A DNA stretch of 64,000 nucleotides from Pachyseris speciosa (GCA_016490735.1 JAEMWC010000389.1:60001-124000), one strand, 5' to 3'. Counted from the first letter of the stretch, positions 21,460 through 32,640 are shown. The notes: generated from the sequence alone by a model not told the origin. A program made the numbers and translations.

Positions 21460-21669
21460 GTGAGTGAATACGCAATGGCAAACAAAAGAAAGACACGGTG
21501 TGCATAACTCGATTGAATAATTGAACAATTTAAAACAGTGAAAGATCTAAAGATCTATCAATTAATTTCGCGTCTTTGAATAAGCTTTATGCGGCAAATA
21601 TGATAAAAGTGAAGTTGTTGGAGGAATTGGGTGTAGAATTATTTCGTTGCATTTTATGTTGCATGATAA

Positions 21670-21872
21670 GAGGCCTTCCAAGGGATAGCAGCGACAAGTG
21701 ACATGGCTCCGAAAACAGGCGACCATCTTCTCCCATAACACCGACAACCGACAGAAATTGGCGGAAACGTGCGACAGTTTACGACAGTCACATTTGTCCC
21801 AAACGAAACAAGCGACAGACAGAGTCGTGAACTTTTGACAAAGCGACACCAGACCACCCCTTGGAAGGCCTT
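21670..21872 (+). mobile_element. MITE-B copy 3
   Basis: GAGGCCTTCC start, GGAAGGCCTT end, TGATAA flanks at 21664-21669 and 21873-21878. About 40 bp shorter than the other copies because of an internal deletion. Confidence 0.78.
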
Positions 21873-21984
21873 TGATAACCTACTGTAGTGGAAATTTTAA
21901 CTTCATTTCGATTCTTCTACACTTCATTTTTCAGTTTGAGGAGCCGAGGACTAAAGCAGGAAGAACATTAAGATTTCCTTCAGG

Positions 21985-22020
21985 ATGACTAACGAGACAG
22001 AACAGGAACATTCTGACCAT
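21985..22020 (+). pseudogene. GPCR N-terminus remnant (12 codons)
   Basis: ATG ACT AAC GAG ACA GAA CAG GAA CAT ... GAC CAT matches the first 36 bp of the receptor at 8199, with one difference (TCT for TCG, still serine). Homology ends sharply at 22020, where L1 5' sequence begins. The rest of the receptor is not found downstream. Confidence 0.8.
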
Positions 22021-22167
22021 GGAGCATGGCGTACGGACGTGCTTTCTAACTGTCGGCACGCAATGGGTTTCTATGCCTAGTTTTCTGATCCTGAGATATT
22101 GCAGATGTCGTCTTAACACTTCTTCGATCAAATGTTTTAACTTTATAGGGTTAAAACGATTTTTTGT

Positions 22168-23140
22168 ATGGGAAATAAGCGAAAAAAAAAGGGATCGAGC
22201 TCGTCAGCCAACGAAGAAGAAGCCATGGCGACTGATCTTAAAGACTCCATCGACTCCTTAGAAAAGGCTATGGAGGACGGCTTCGCTAGTCTACGTGAGG
22301 AAGTGACCGGACTACGCGAGGACTTTAAAAACGAAACCGAAGCGATGAAGGCCCAACTTAAAGCTCTTGAGCAAAGCATAACCTTCACTCAAAACGACGT
22401 GGACACTTTAAAGGAGAAGACGGAAAACAATTCAAAGGAAATAAAGACTGGGTTGGACGTTTTGAACAAAAAAATTGGAGTCTTAGAAAACAGACTGAAG
22501 GCTGAAACAGAGAACAACATCAAGCTGGAACAGTATACGAGGCGGGAGAATCTGAGGTTCAACAACATAACGGAGATTGAGAAAGAAGATTGCAAGATTT
22601 TAATACACAGAGTTATTCAGAACGAAATGGGTATCGATACCTCGGACATAAAGTTCCACGCTGTACACAGAGTGGGTGTAAAGCAGGAGGGCAGATGCAG
22701 ACCGATCATTGCACGTTTCATTAGTCGTCAGGATAGAGATTTAATATTTATTTATTTATTTATTTATTTATTTGCCATTTTCACAATATTTACTTTTAAT
22801 ACACCTCAGTTAGTGGCGAGGAGACCTCAGGAAACCACAAGGCTTATAGGAGAGGCCACCTCGAAGGATAATATATAAGTATAATTTGGTGCTGTGTGAG
22901 TGCGGCATGACAGATTCATGGCAAAACAGAGGTAAGATTAAAAATTCGGATAACTACCCCGATGCTTACATAACAGAGGACTTTGCGAGAGCGATACAAC
23001 TAGAGAGAAAAACTTTAATTAAAGCCATGATGAAGGCAAGAGAGAGCGCGGGTCTTCCAGATGCAAAAGTTGTTGGGCGTTTTCTCATCATCAATAACGA
23101 AAGATACGACCACAACCATATTCCGGAATATTTAAAATAA
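22168..23140 (+). pseudogene. L1-type ORF1 (coiled coil, RRM, CTD), interrupted
   Basis: The N-terminal half has a basic start (MGNKRKKKG) and a long coiled coil of heptads (about residues 20-125). Then comes an RRM-like block with QYTRRENLRFNNI and FHAVHRVG, and RPIIARFISRQDRD. The reading frame is broken by a 170-bp insertion at 22743-22912 and resumes at WQNRGKIKNSD, ending HNHIPEYLK with the C-terminal domain. Without the insert the frame would be continuous. In intact L1 elements this protein is the RNA-binding chaperone. Confidence 0.8.
22743..22912 (-). mobile_element. LINE tail fragment inserted in ORF1
   Basis: A (TTTA)n tract on the plus strand starts a roughly 170-bp insert; it reads as a LINE or SINE 3' end with an (AAAT)n tail on the minus strand. 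A possible AGATT duplication flanks it (AGATTTAATA left, AGATTCATGG right). It must be younger than the L1 copy. Confidence 0.55.
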
Positions 23141-23371
23141 TATAGACATTTATATTAAGTCAACATTTCTCTTTTTTTCCCTTTTGTTAAGACATCAAAG
23201 AATTAAGAATTGCATGATATGCAAATTTTTACAAAAAGGCTAACGAACCCTTTCAAACACAATCCTGCTGGGACTTAGCATACCTGGAATAGCTTATTTT
23301 AATGTGTCGTATGGTAATTTTTTTTGTTCCTTAGTGACTCCCTTTGTTAGGTGTATGTTTAATTTCCGAAA

Positions 23372-24151
23372 ATGAATATTAAAATAAGTTCACTTAATGT
23401 TCGCGGTATGGGAGACAAACTGAAGCGAAGAGAAACATTTAACTGGCTAAGAGCAAAAAACTTTCATATTTATCTTCTTCAAGAGGTGCACTACAGTACC
23501 AATACAACATCTTTGTGGTCATCAGAATGGGGTTACAAATCAATTTTTAGCTGCCTCTCCAGCGCTAGGGGTGGTACTGCTATCCTGTTTAACAACAACT
23601 TCTCATTTGAAATTTTGCGGATCTACTCGGACACAAACGGCAGATTCATTATTTGCAACATCAAAACTGAAGATAAATGTATCACCTTGGCAAACTTATA
23701 TGCTCCCAACAATGACGAACCTAGATTCTTTCAAGATTTCTTTGTCCACGTAGATGATTTTCAATGCGATCATTTAATAATAGGCGGCGACTTCAACCTT
23801 GTCCTAGATCTAAATAAAGATAAGAAAGGTGGCCGCTACAAAACACACACCCATTCAGTCAAAAACTTAGAAAAATTCATTGATGAGCTAAATCTTATTG
23901 ACGTGTGGCGGGTTTTAAATCCCGATATTCTGCGATACACATGGCGCCAAAAAAACCCGGAAATTCACTGCAGACTAGATTTTTTTCTAGTAAGTCAAAG
24001 CTTAATGTGTTATGTAATAGGAGCTGACATTACAATGGGTTTTAAAACAGACCACTCTATGATAGTAATCAATATAGCACTCCATTCAAATGAGCGGGGA
24101 CCTGGCTATTGGAAATTGAACACTTCTTTTCTTTCCGAAAAACAATGTTGA
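23372..24151 (+). pseudogene. L1-type ORF2, endonuclease domain only
   Basis: An apurinic-type exonuclease/endonuclease/phosphatase domain: SSLNVRGMGD, LLQEVHYS (catalytic E), LANLYAPNND, IIGGDFNLV, and DFFLVSQ ... KTDHSMI (catalytic D-H). The frame ends at WKLNTSFLSEKQC and stop; one-base restoration would read on as SEKNNVDFTNA for a short distance, so there is both a frameshift and a truncation. The reverse transcriptase is missing. The domain itself is well preserved. Confidence 0.82.
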
Positions 24152-24199
24152 CTTCACAAATGCTAAGAATTGTAATTTGTGTATGTTAATTGTTTTTAG

Positions 24200-27100
24200 T
24201 GTTGTCTTGGGATGGAATTCTTCAACCCTAACATTGCGGGTGAAATGGCACAATTGCTCATGAACAACCAAAAGAATTATGTCCCATGCTGTGGAGATGG
24301 GGAGTCAAAAAAGGTCATCACACCAATTCCCTTTCACGGTGACCAGCTGTTTGAGGAACGTGCGCGGAACGTGATTGGGATGTTCCAGGATGGAGATAAC
24401 GAATTTGATCGCCTAGAGGGTCTTCATCCAGAGTTTGCAGATTGGCATGCAAAAGTTAACTTGTATGAGGTGAGAACATACTTTTGAAATAAACAGAAAA
24501 TGCATCATAGTTTAGTTGAGATAGATCAACAGAAATATTATTGAGCCCACTGGCTGCTCTAGTAGGCATATGCACCAATTATCCTACAAAGTCCTGGTGT
24601 CTAGAATAAATTATCACCTGTTTTCTTTTTTCCCTAATACAACCAGGGACTGGAACAAGTTACCCCTTCGTACTGTTGAGGCACAATCTGTAAACTTCTT
24701 CAGAGCCAAGCTGGACATGTTATGATCTATATTATTAGTTTTATTATTATTATTGTTATTAATTCATTAATTATTTATTTTTTATAGACCGCTGGCTTGC
24801 TAAGAATCTTCTCTTTATATGGAGAGATAAAATAAAATCACTTTGAATCTCTATTATTAGTCTGTGTGATAGACCTGTCAGCTAAGGCCATTCACATAGC
24901 TACAATGCACAATTTCTTTTAGTAGATCAATAATTTTGGATTCCAAATGAAAAGAGTAAATGACAGTGATTCATATTGACCAGTTTGATATATTGGTTTT
25001 ATTTCATTCTCTTCATTTCATATACACAGATGGAGTATGAAATGTTTTATAAGTCAGATTCTGGTGGTGAGCTAGGTACGACGAAGGCCAGTATGAACAG
25101 ATCACGGAAAACAAATGCATCAGGAGGACCAAAGGCCAAGTACAATGAATACAAGGACTTCCATCAGTGCGAGGTTGAGGGCCATATTTGTGCTGCATTT
25201 TTGGAAATGTCAGGGATGGCCAATGCAAATGGTATGCATTACACTGACAAAACATCTGAGCTAGGGCAACAATGTTATGTTTAGTATAGTAAACCTTCAT
25301 ATGTATGAATTTTGTTTCACACAAACAGGATACTTTTTTTAATTTTCTAGCTCTGAACAAAAATTAATGTCGTTTTTATTATTACAGATAGACCCAACTA
25401 CATTCTCCCTGATGACTCAGTAACCAAGACAACCAAGGGGAAGTGGTTACTGGAACTTTGTGAGTCATTCATTGACAAATACGTCTTTGCTTCTGGAGAC
25501 ATCAACAGTTTAGTTCAGCAAACCCAGGAGCTGGAACTCGCAACCCTTGGTCATTACAACTGCCGTGTAGAGGGTTGTGATAAAGCCTTTGTCTATCATT
25601 CTGGAAGAGTGAGGTAAACTAGATGTGTTAATTTTATAAGATTAATGATTTATGATATTCTTCTATATATTATTAAATAATCTTATCACTTACACTAACT
25701 GTAGGCGTGATTATATTCTTTAATCCCTGGAATGACTAGTACTGAATCTCCCTTTTCATACCAATATCAGTCAGTACACTCAATGACAGAGCACTCAAAT
25801 CTCAAGCATTGAGTGTGATACTCCACAAACAAATTCAATATTCACTCTCACACCAAAACTATAAGTATTATTCCTTGTACATTTATTTTGAGGGAGAAAA
25901 TCGCTGCTTAAGTGAAGTGACTACCTAACAAACCATCATTGTGGCAATAATTTATGCTTATAATAAAGGAAACACACATTAGCTAATTCAATTTGAAAAA
26001 ATTTTCTGTGAGAACATGCCCTCTACCATGCAAGAAAGGTAATGCCATCATTGTCACAATAGATGGCTATACTGCCAAAAATCTAACTCTTCAACAACAA
26101 ATCACACTTGAGAGCTTTGCAGCAAGGTCATCATACTCTTACATTAACTGAACACCCAATTGAATTATTAATAATTGTTGGCATGTGTAAAAAAAACAAC
26201 CACAACAACAACAACAGTTCTCCCACACATCCCCACAAGCTTGCAGTTCTAAATTGTAACCATGTATAAATAAAGTTTCTTTACCTTTTTTATCTCAATT
26301 ACAGCCACGAGATCAGTGCTCATCACATAAGAAATAATCGGGGAGGGAGACTGCAAGATGAGTTTGGGTACTATTACTGTCGAGCTGACTGTGGAAAAGT
26401 TTATAGCACAACGGTTACAAGAAACAGGTAGAGACTCACTGCCTATTTGCAAAAATACAAAACACCATTTCATACTGAATAAAGTAACAAGAACAATCAG
26501 TGAAGCAAGTCTTAATTCAGAAAAAAAAAACCCTGATGTAACCAATCTCCAAGTATTGCTTAAAGTGCCTTGGAATTAAATGTAGTCTACAAATTTTATT
26601 GCCATGTCTTGCAGGCATGAGCAACGGTTCCATCCAGACATTGAACTGCCCGAAGAAGTTACTGAAGGGGAAACAAAGGATTCTAGCGACAATGACCATC
26701 TCTTCAATTACCATTGTGCAAAACTTAAATTTGGTTTAATCTTGTTTAACTTTAATGATGCTGTAAAAGAAGGTGATGGTCAAAGGCTTCATGATATTTA
26801 CAAGCTAACGTTGCTCTTGTATAAGGCTGGTGGGCATTTTAAGTATGCCTATGTGGTGCTGCTTTACCTTGTAAAAATCGCAGCTTTGTATTCAGAATTT
26901 GAAGCATTCCAGCTGCTCTGGAACAGATTTTACAATAAGTATGGTCTCATTGGGCAAAACATCTCATTAGACCTCAAGAAAGAGCAGATGCACAAGATCC
27001 TGAAGACTATTTGGAGAGCTATGGGTCCAAACTTGAACCAGGCCAGTGCATCGCGAGTGGCTGAAGCCCAGGAAAATCTACAGCAACTCCTACATTCCAT

Positions 27101-27347
27101 TGATGCTGATTGTGGTCTAGATGAGTGCAAGGGCTACAGATCAAAGGGCAACAATGGAGAGGCAGTTTTGCAAATCATGTCAGACTTGATGGAAATCAAG
27201 GCCTTTAAGTACACACGGGGCAGGTCTGGCCATCCTTCCTTTCCAGATTTCCCAAGCAGCATTGTCAACTTGGACTACAGAGATCTTCATCAATGGATGT
27301 CTGAGAAAAAGAAGCTTTGGCAGTCCATTTATGAACGGGGAGATTGA
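24200..27347 (+). CDS. DUF6589-type protein with two inserted C2H2 fingers, 5'-incomplete
   Basis: Five exons, each bounded by good GT/AG sites in compatible phase: up to 24469, 25030-25231, 25388-25613, 26305-26427 and 26615-27347. From ATG 24212 they encode an uninterrupted 513 residues. The N-terminal part has IPFHGDQLFEERA and DRLEGLHPEFADWHAKV; the C-terminal part has DAVKEGDGQRL, LLLYKAGGHFKYAYVVL and HPSFPDFPSSIVNLDYRDL. I recognise these as DUF6589, of unknown function and often transposon-associated. Between them, exons 3-5 encode two C2H2 fingers (YNCRVEGCDKAFVY...HEISAHH and YYCRADCGKVYS...RHEQRFH). An acceptor at 24199 precedes the first exon, so upstream exons are missing. The ORF shows no lesions. 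Confidence 0.75.
24545..24850 (+). mobile_element. LINE 3' end in DUF6589 intron 1
   Basis: The frame TTRDWNKLPLRTVEAQSVNFFRAKL and stop is the C-terminal signature of CR1/L2-like ORF2. It is followed by ATT-rich 3' sequence and AGATAAAATAAAATC. Confidence 0.6.
26190..26295 (+). mobile_element. SINE tail in DUF6589 intron 3
   Basis: The segment ending TAAATAAAGTTTCTTTACC matches the tail of the SINE at 40648-40900 (same string on the minus strand). It lies just before the acceptor of exon 4. Confidence 0.5.
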
Positions 27348-27390
27348 TTAGATTAGTTGAAGGGTATTCCTTAAATTCCAAAATGTCTCT

Positions 27391-27637
27391 AAACTCACTC
27401 TATTTTGGCATATAGACTGGAAATAGTGTCAGAAATGAAGTTCTGCACTTATTTTGTCAAGAAACAGAAACAAACGGATCTGCTGCATGGCTGATTTCTT
27501 TTGTTTTGAGTTGGTTCTGTTTTAAGCAAAAGTCATTTGCTAATTTAAATAAATCCAGGCCTTTTAATTACAAATAAGAGCAGAACCTCATTTCTGACAC
27601 CATAACCAGTCTGCGTGCCAAAGTAGAGCTGATTTAG
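27391..27637. repeat. Inverted repeat between convergent genes
   Basis: Arms of about 60 bp (27391-27453 and 27572-27637) share GTGTCAGAAATGA and flanks in inverted order. The unit sits 45 bp after the DUF6589 stop and 430 bp before the RecQ end. It is either a MITE or a 3' structural element. The rest of 27348-28064 shows nothing else. Confidence 0.55.
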
Positions 27638-28064
27638 AATCACATGCCCTTCAATTGTACTGAGTGATCTGGAATTGATGCAATGTAAATTCAAGTTGTT
27701 TTATTGTGAATATCATTACAGAAAGAGTTGGATTACGCAGAGTTATGTTGTCAAGGGAATAACCTGATCAGAACAAGAACACAATTCAGTCAGTTTTTGT
27801 TTGTTACCTCTTAGGGTTTGAGAATGAATTTATACCATGCCTTATAAATGAATTCTAGTACCTGTTAAGGGCTATTGTAGATATTTTCATTTGAGCACCC
27901 AGTCACATGAAGGTAGAATGTTCTACGCAGTTTTGTTCAATAGTGTATTTTGTGAATACACTGTAGGCATAAAATGAAGAAATACATAATTATGTAAAAA
28001 CTTATAGTCTTAAATTTAGATAAACTTAAGTGCATTGACTACTGATAACTAAAACATGACCTCT

Positions 28065-29730
28065 TTAAGATGACATTTCAACAAACTCATCTTCATTGTC
28101 CACTGAATTATCTGAGCCACTGTCTAAATCGTCAAACTCCAGAGGTTGGAGAAGTACATGTAATGAGGAACTGTATTGTTCTCTCCCAAAGAGTTCTACC
28201 ATTAACTCAAGATTGGGAATGTCTTCAAACATTTCATGGAACACTTCAAGGATCTTTAATGCATGTTGTAAAAGCGAATAAGGGAATGTGATCTGTGACA
28301 TCTGTTACTGTAAATATGGAATGAGCTTGTTCCACAAGAACATTGACTAGTTGTTCACCATAGTCCGGGTCGATGTTTTCATTTAGTAAATTAACTGTCA
28401 CAATTAAACTTTGAACAACTTCCCTGAGAGCTTCTCTTAAGTCTTGCTTATCGTGAGGAGACATTGGACGGGTCAATGTGGGTTAAGTCACATTAACCAC
28501 AGCTTCAGATTCAAAGCATGGACCCCGTACAGTGCATCCAACTCCAGAAACAGTTGCAATTTGCCGCACAGTTTCCACAACAATCATGTGCTGGTATACT
28601 TGACCTAACCTGACGGTCAAAAGGCTTGTAGGCTTCCACTCTCAAACAACCATCTGTTTTGAGAAAGGTTTTTACATCTTCCTCACAGAAAGCCAGCTGC
28701 TGTCCATAATAGATGGTGAGTACATGAGTTGGCTTATTACCATCTCTGCCACCGCGACCTGACTCTTGATGGTAGTCCAGCAAGTTTCGAGCTGGTCCCC
28801 AATGGATGATGTACCTGACATCTGGGAAATTCACACCCATGCTAAGGGCAGAACTTGCAATCACCACTCTCTTCTTACCACCATTTTTGAAAGATTCAAT
28901 AATCCTTTCTTTGTACTTTTTCAAAGTAAGAGAATGGTAAATACCAATGAGACAGTTATCTGATGTTTGGCTGTTGTAAGGCGAATATGCAGCTCCACCC
29001 AGATTTAGCAACAGGTGATTTAAGACGGCACCAATGTCAGTCAAAGTTCCATTACAAAATACAATTGTCTTAGGCATGTTAGTTCCTTCCTCCTTTATTT
29101 GGTCAGTAAGCCATCCCAAATGTTCCAACATTTCTTCACGCTTGCACTTGATCACTGATATGCGCAAATTGGACCGGTTTGGGCTGACATAAAACTTTCT
29201 CACTTCCTTCATTTCCAGCTCTTTTAGGATGACACTTTGTGTCTGTCCATCGGCAGTCCCAGTAAGAGCGTTAGGATGGGAGTCCCTAAGGCAGATACAA
29301 GACCTGTTAAGGATTTTGATTTGCATGATTGTGTTAAGGTCTTTGTACAGTGGAACCTCGATTTAAAGACGTGCCAAGGGACTAGGAACATTGGTTCGTT
29401 ATATATATCGAGGTCCTTTCCCATATACTTTAAAAGGTCGGGCTGAAGAATATTGTTCGTTATATCGAGGACTTCGTTATGTAGAGGTTCGTTAAATCGG
29501 AGTTCCACCGTATATATAAGTTAAACTATAATTGTGAAAGTGAAGTCAAGTGAAGTTGGTAACGCTTCTTATAATATAATGCAAAAAAATTATAATTATG
29601 AACCTTCAATATGAAATTGAAAATATGAAACTTAATCTTACCCTGCCTACAAAACGATCTGAGGGTCGATAATTTTCCAAACGCATCGCGAAAGGCAGCA
29701 GCAGCAGGAGTATTGCGTTTACCGCCTGAC
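28065..29730 (-). pseudogene. RecQ-type DNA helicase, C-terminal half, decayed
   Basis: A minus-strand exon 29642-29730 ends AFGKLSTLRSFCRQ and splices (GTAAG; TGCCTTAG) to an exon from 29285. That exon holds GTPIL, TGTADG, KTIVFCNGTLTDIG, VVIASSALSMGVNFPDVRYIIHWG and the RecQ motif VI-like ESGRGGRDG, then a zinc cluster HDCCGNCAANC. The tail, LKILEVFHEMFEDIPNL, is typical of the cnidarian type. Lesions: one extra base near 29270; a frameshift and stop after HCTG near 28511; and a frameshift near 28290. The Walker A/DEAD half is missing upstream. Such helicases unwind DNA 3'-5'; this copy cannot. Confidence 0.8.
29348..29508. mobile_element. Pogo/Tigger-like MITE in RecQ intron
   Basis: Ends CAGTGGAACCTCGATTTAA and the imperfect complement TTAAATCGGAGTTCCACCG are flanked by TA at 29346-29347 and 29509-29510. 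It is 161 bp and has no coding frame. Confidence 0.8.
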
Positions 29731-29800
29731 CTATAAATAATAAGAAAACACAAGATTAGATTAGATTGCTTATAGACAAAATAAACCGTAATTGCTCGCA

Positions 29801-29833
29801 TCGTGCCCAACCCATTGAACTTCATACAATGTA
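29801..29833 (+). pseudogene. GPCR C-terminus remnant (10 codons plus stop)
   Basis: The frame CGT GCC CAA CCC ATT GAA CTT CAT ACA ATG TAA equals the final codons (RAQPIELHTM) of the receptor at 38696-37804. Left of 29800 the homology is lost and RecQ sequence begins, so this is a rearrangement breakpoint. Confidence 0.75.
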
Positions 29834-30484
29834 ACTCGAGATGACTCATGGCCGAATTAAGTTGTACAAGCGCTATGTGTTAGAAAATACAAAACTGGCT
29901 TAGTTCGTGGATGTAGTGTCGCTGGTATGTTGCTAGGAGAGGGCATTAATGATGGCAATGTACGTAGTTCCTTGGTGTGTTAAACCTTTCACCAAGACAT
30001 CCAAGCATATGGGCGTAGCTATATAAATATGTTGACTGAGTGTCAATCTGTTTAGTCTGTGCAGTAACTAAACAAGTTTCAATTAAAATTGAGCAGTGTA
30101 GAACAAAAAGATATGCAATATGAGTCATGTGAAAAAATAAATTGCTTCATTTACCGAGGTTACCTTTAGCCTTAATAAAGAAAAAAAAAACATAAATGTT
30201 CAGTCTTTCCCTCTCAGTTAAGATGTATTAAAATCTTTAGGTGGTCATGGTATTTAAGCCCGGTTAGCGCTAGTCATGCTTCGAGCAACTGGGCCCTGAT
30301 CGCTATTGCTAATTCGCTATCACCGCGTTGATTGACATCGTCATCGTTATTGTCATCGTTATTGTTACTGGGGGTGGAGAGGTCCCGTTTTCGTCTTAAA
30401 AACAGAAAGTAGTCAAGGTGAAAACATCTGAAGTGTCTGCAATGTGTTTCTCAGAATAGACTTGTTCCAATATATCAGCTAGTC

Positions 30485-30605
30485 AAAATGAAGAATGATC
30501 CTCGCAGTTGTGAACGCAATTTATGTAATTGCGAAAAGAAACCTGAAAAATACATTCAGGACTTCAACGGGGTTTGAACCCGTGATCTCGCGATACCGGT
30601 GCGAT

Positions 30606-30640
<35 letters not shown>
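30485..30640 (-). mobile_element. tRNA-derived SINE (Thr-GGT-like head)
   Basis: The minus strand from 30631 gives a 73-nt tRNA-like head: GGCTTCA/TGAAGTC acceptor stem, TAGCTCAGTTGG A box, GGGTTCAAACC B box. It is followed by a SINE body containing GCAATTACATAAATTGCG. The putative anticodon loop CCGGTAT has C33 instead of U and a GGU anticodon, atypical for eukaryotic tRNA-Thr. It is therefore a SINE, not a tRNA gene. The inverted counterpart is at 37014-37170. Confidence 0.75.
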
Positions 30641-30646
<6 letters not shown>

Positions 30647-31429
30647 AGGTCAATTGTGGGTTCATATGTTCCCGTGAAAGAGAAGAGTGTGAATGATGTA
30701 TATGAAATAAATCATATATGAACTGCGGAAGTGAAGTCAAATGAAGATTGATCCTCGCAGTTGTGAACGCAACTGATGTAATCGCGAAAGAAAACTGAAA
30801 GAAAAAAAATTAGGACTTCAACGGGGTTTGAACCTGTGACCTTCCGTTTCTTGCTTAGTTACTCGTAGGCAAACTCTTGTTATTATTATCAGTAACAATA
30901 TGTATATTGCAGTCAGGCAAATATTAAATTTAAGAGAGAGGAAGAGGGGCGAGAGGCTTCGCGATTTCTTCGCTGAAAAGAAAAAAAAAACACTTGGTCG
31001 TCTCAGGTGAAAAGACAAGAATTACCAATAAACTAGACATGGTTTGCTGCTACTCTGGTTTAAAGATTGATGCACGTAACTTAAAAAGTTACATTAGTTT
31101 GCACATCATGCTTGAATTCCTTTCAGAATCGCACTGGTCCAAGGTGAAAGCATTTCAGCTATTGGCAAGCGGTAAGTCATTTCCTATTTAAGCAACTAAA
31201 AACTAACACCAACCAGTAAAGGCAATCACACAGAGAGGGAAAGTAATACACTTTTCTTGGTCCAATAATAGAAAACCATCTGTCCTCATCTAATTCAAAG
31301 GTTAATTAGCGATGTCAGTCGGCATATTAAAATAAATGAAAGAGTTCACTAGCTGTGTCAAGGAATAATTGCTCAGTTATTTTGCAAAACAGAAGACTTT
31401 TCTACATCAAGCTTCAATTCTAGTGAGAA

Positions 31430-32640
31430 TCGCATTGGTTCAATTTTTACATACACTCAATTTTCGTCTTCACGTGTGGCTCATCAATTAATCTTTTGTT
31501 AATTAGCACAAGGTGAGTTACCGCACCGTCTAGCAGCTGGTTTGATAGACACTGGTTGCTCTTGTTTTGAGTACTTTTCCACATCAAGTTTTCGCCTTGG
31601 CGTGTCACGCATCAACGCCTAGTTGCTAAACGTAATATGAGGGAAGTTAGCACTCGTCATGGTGATAGGAGCACCAAATTAAAAGCCCATCATCAGACAA
31701 ATTTCCATCAAAGAAAATAAGAAAGGTAATGAGGATAGTTCTCCCTTTCAAAATCGTAGGATAATTACCTTTGTTGTCAATAATGTGAACCTGTTAAAAC
31801 CACACACGCTGTCCGCAGTCAAATTAAAAAGGAACCTCTAAATTTGTTGCAAATTGCCTGCTCGTTTTAACAACACGAGGGTAAATTCACTTACGGCGAC
31901 TCCAGCACAGAAGCAGAAGTTTAGGCTCCGCTGCATAAAAGTCAGTGGTGAGTGGATCCAGTCACCGTCACTTTTGTTACTATTGATTTTTCGGGTATCT
32001 TATGGTTAATTCCTCAAGTTTGGTGCTGATTGGTAAAAGCACACAGGCGCAAAATTCCAAACGTCAATAATGGAGCTATGATTTTCAAACGGCCGCCGTG
32101 TTGTTGTTCAAGTGGTGTTTTAGTTTATTTTTTGCTAGCCCTGTTATTTGAGAGTGAAAAACAGGAAAGAGAAGACAGAAAAGATGAAAAACGGACATTA
32201 TAACTGGGAAGAAATCGAAAGCCACATAATACGTTTACTCAAAAGAGAAGTTGCTGTGCAAACAACTAGTACAAAGAACGAGACAGTAAAACCATCCAAG
32301 TCTGAAGCGCGAAACATTTAGGTAGGAGCGGATTAAGGATAAAAACAAATCGTAAGAAATGAAACGCATGGCAAGTTAAGGTGAATGGCGTCCAAGCAGT
32401 CTGAAACAACAACTTTCTGTTTGCGTTATATTTTTTCTTTTGGCTGCGTACCAAAGAAAGGTTGCTACAGTATTTGAACTCCATTGTATAATTTTAGAAA
32501 ATGCAGCAGTTTAGGGCGTACATATCACACTTAAGAGTTCAAGAAATCAAAAGTGAAGAAAAACCTGTTTACGGTGCCTTGACAACCTCGCCGATATGAA
32601 AAACAAACCAGTTCGTTTTAGACACCTCGTGGATATGTGA
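31430..32640. other. No gene seen
   Basis: AT-rich unique-looking sequence without splice-framed open reading. No similarity to other parts of the window was noticed until about 32640. Confidence 0.4.

Larger units (their letters stand above)
22021..24175 (+). mobile_element. L1-like LINE, 5' end present, 3' end missing
   Basis: A 5'UTR-like leader (22021-22167), ORF1 (22168-23140, interrupted), a spacer with repeated pyrimidine tracts, and the endonuclease part of ORF2 (23372 onward). The RT and 3' tail are absent: sequence changes at about 24175 to the intron of another gene. LINE copies normally lose the 5' end, so this 3' loss points to a later rearrangement. Confidence 0.75.
29800..31430 (+). 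repeat. Left arm A of large inverted duplication
   Basis: Matches 36370-37843 in inverted orientation with small indels: a GPCR tail remnant, its 3' flank, SINE sequence (30485-30640), a second SINE remnant near 30730-30840, then the AGGAATAATTGCTCAGTT block. The arm is the downstream flank of a subfamily-gamma receptor unit. Confidence 0.75.

Noticed and set aside
28511..29326. Intact RecQ helicase gene
   Set aside because: The 271-codon frame starts artificially in a shifted frame. The ATP-binding half is missing and at least three frame breaks are needed to link the parts.
21985..29833. One receptor gene simply split by a single 7.8-kb insertion
   Set aside because: The N-terminal remnant is subfamily alpha and the C-terminal remnant subfamily gamma, and the L1 lacks its 3' end, so a single insertion does not fit.
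29946..30128. Conserved 60-64 codon frame present in both inverted arms (also 37498-37692)
   Set aside because: Conservation is explained by the recent inverted duplication; the frame has no domain and lies in the receptor 3' flank.
30559..30631. Functional tRNA-Thr gene (and its counterpart at 37014-37086)
   Set aside because: The anticodon loop has C at position 33 and a GGU anticodon that eukaryotic nuclear tRNA sets avoid, and a SINE body follows directly. It is a SINE head.
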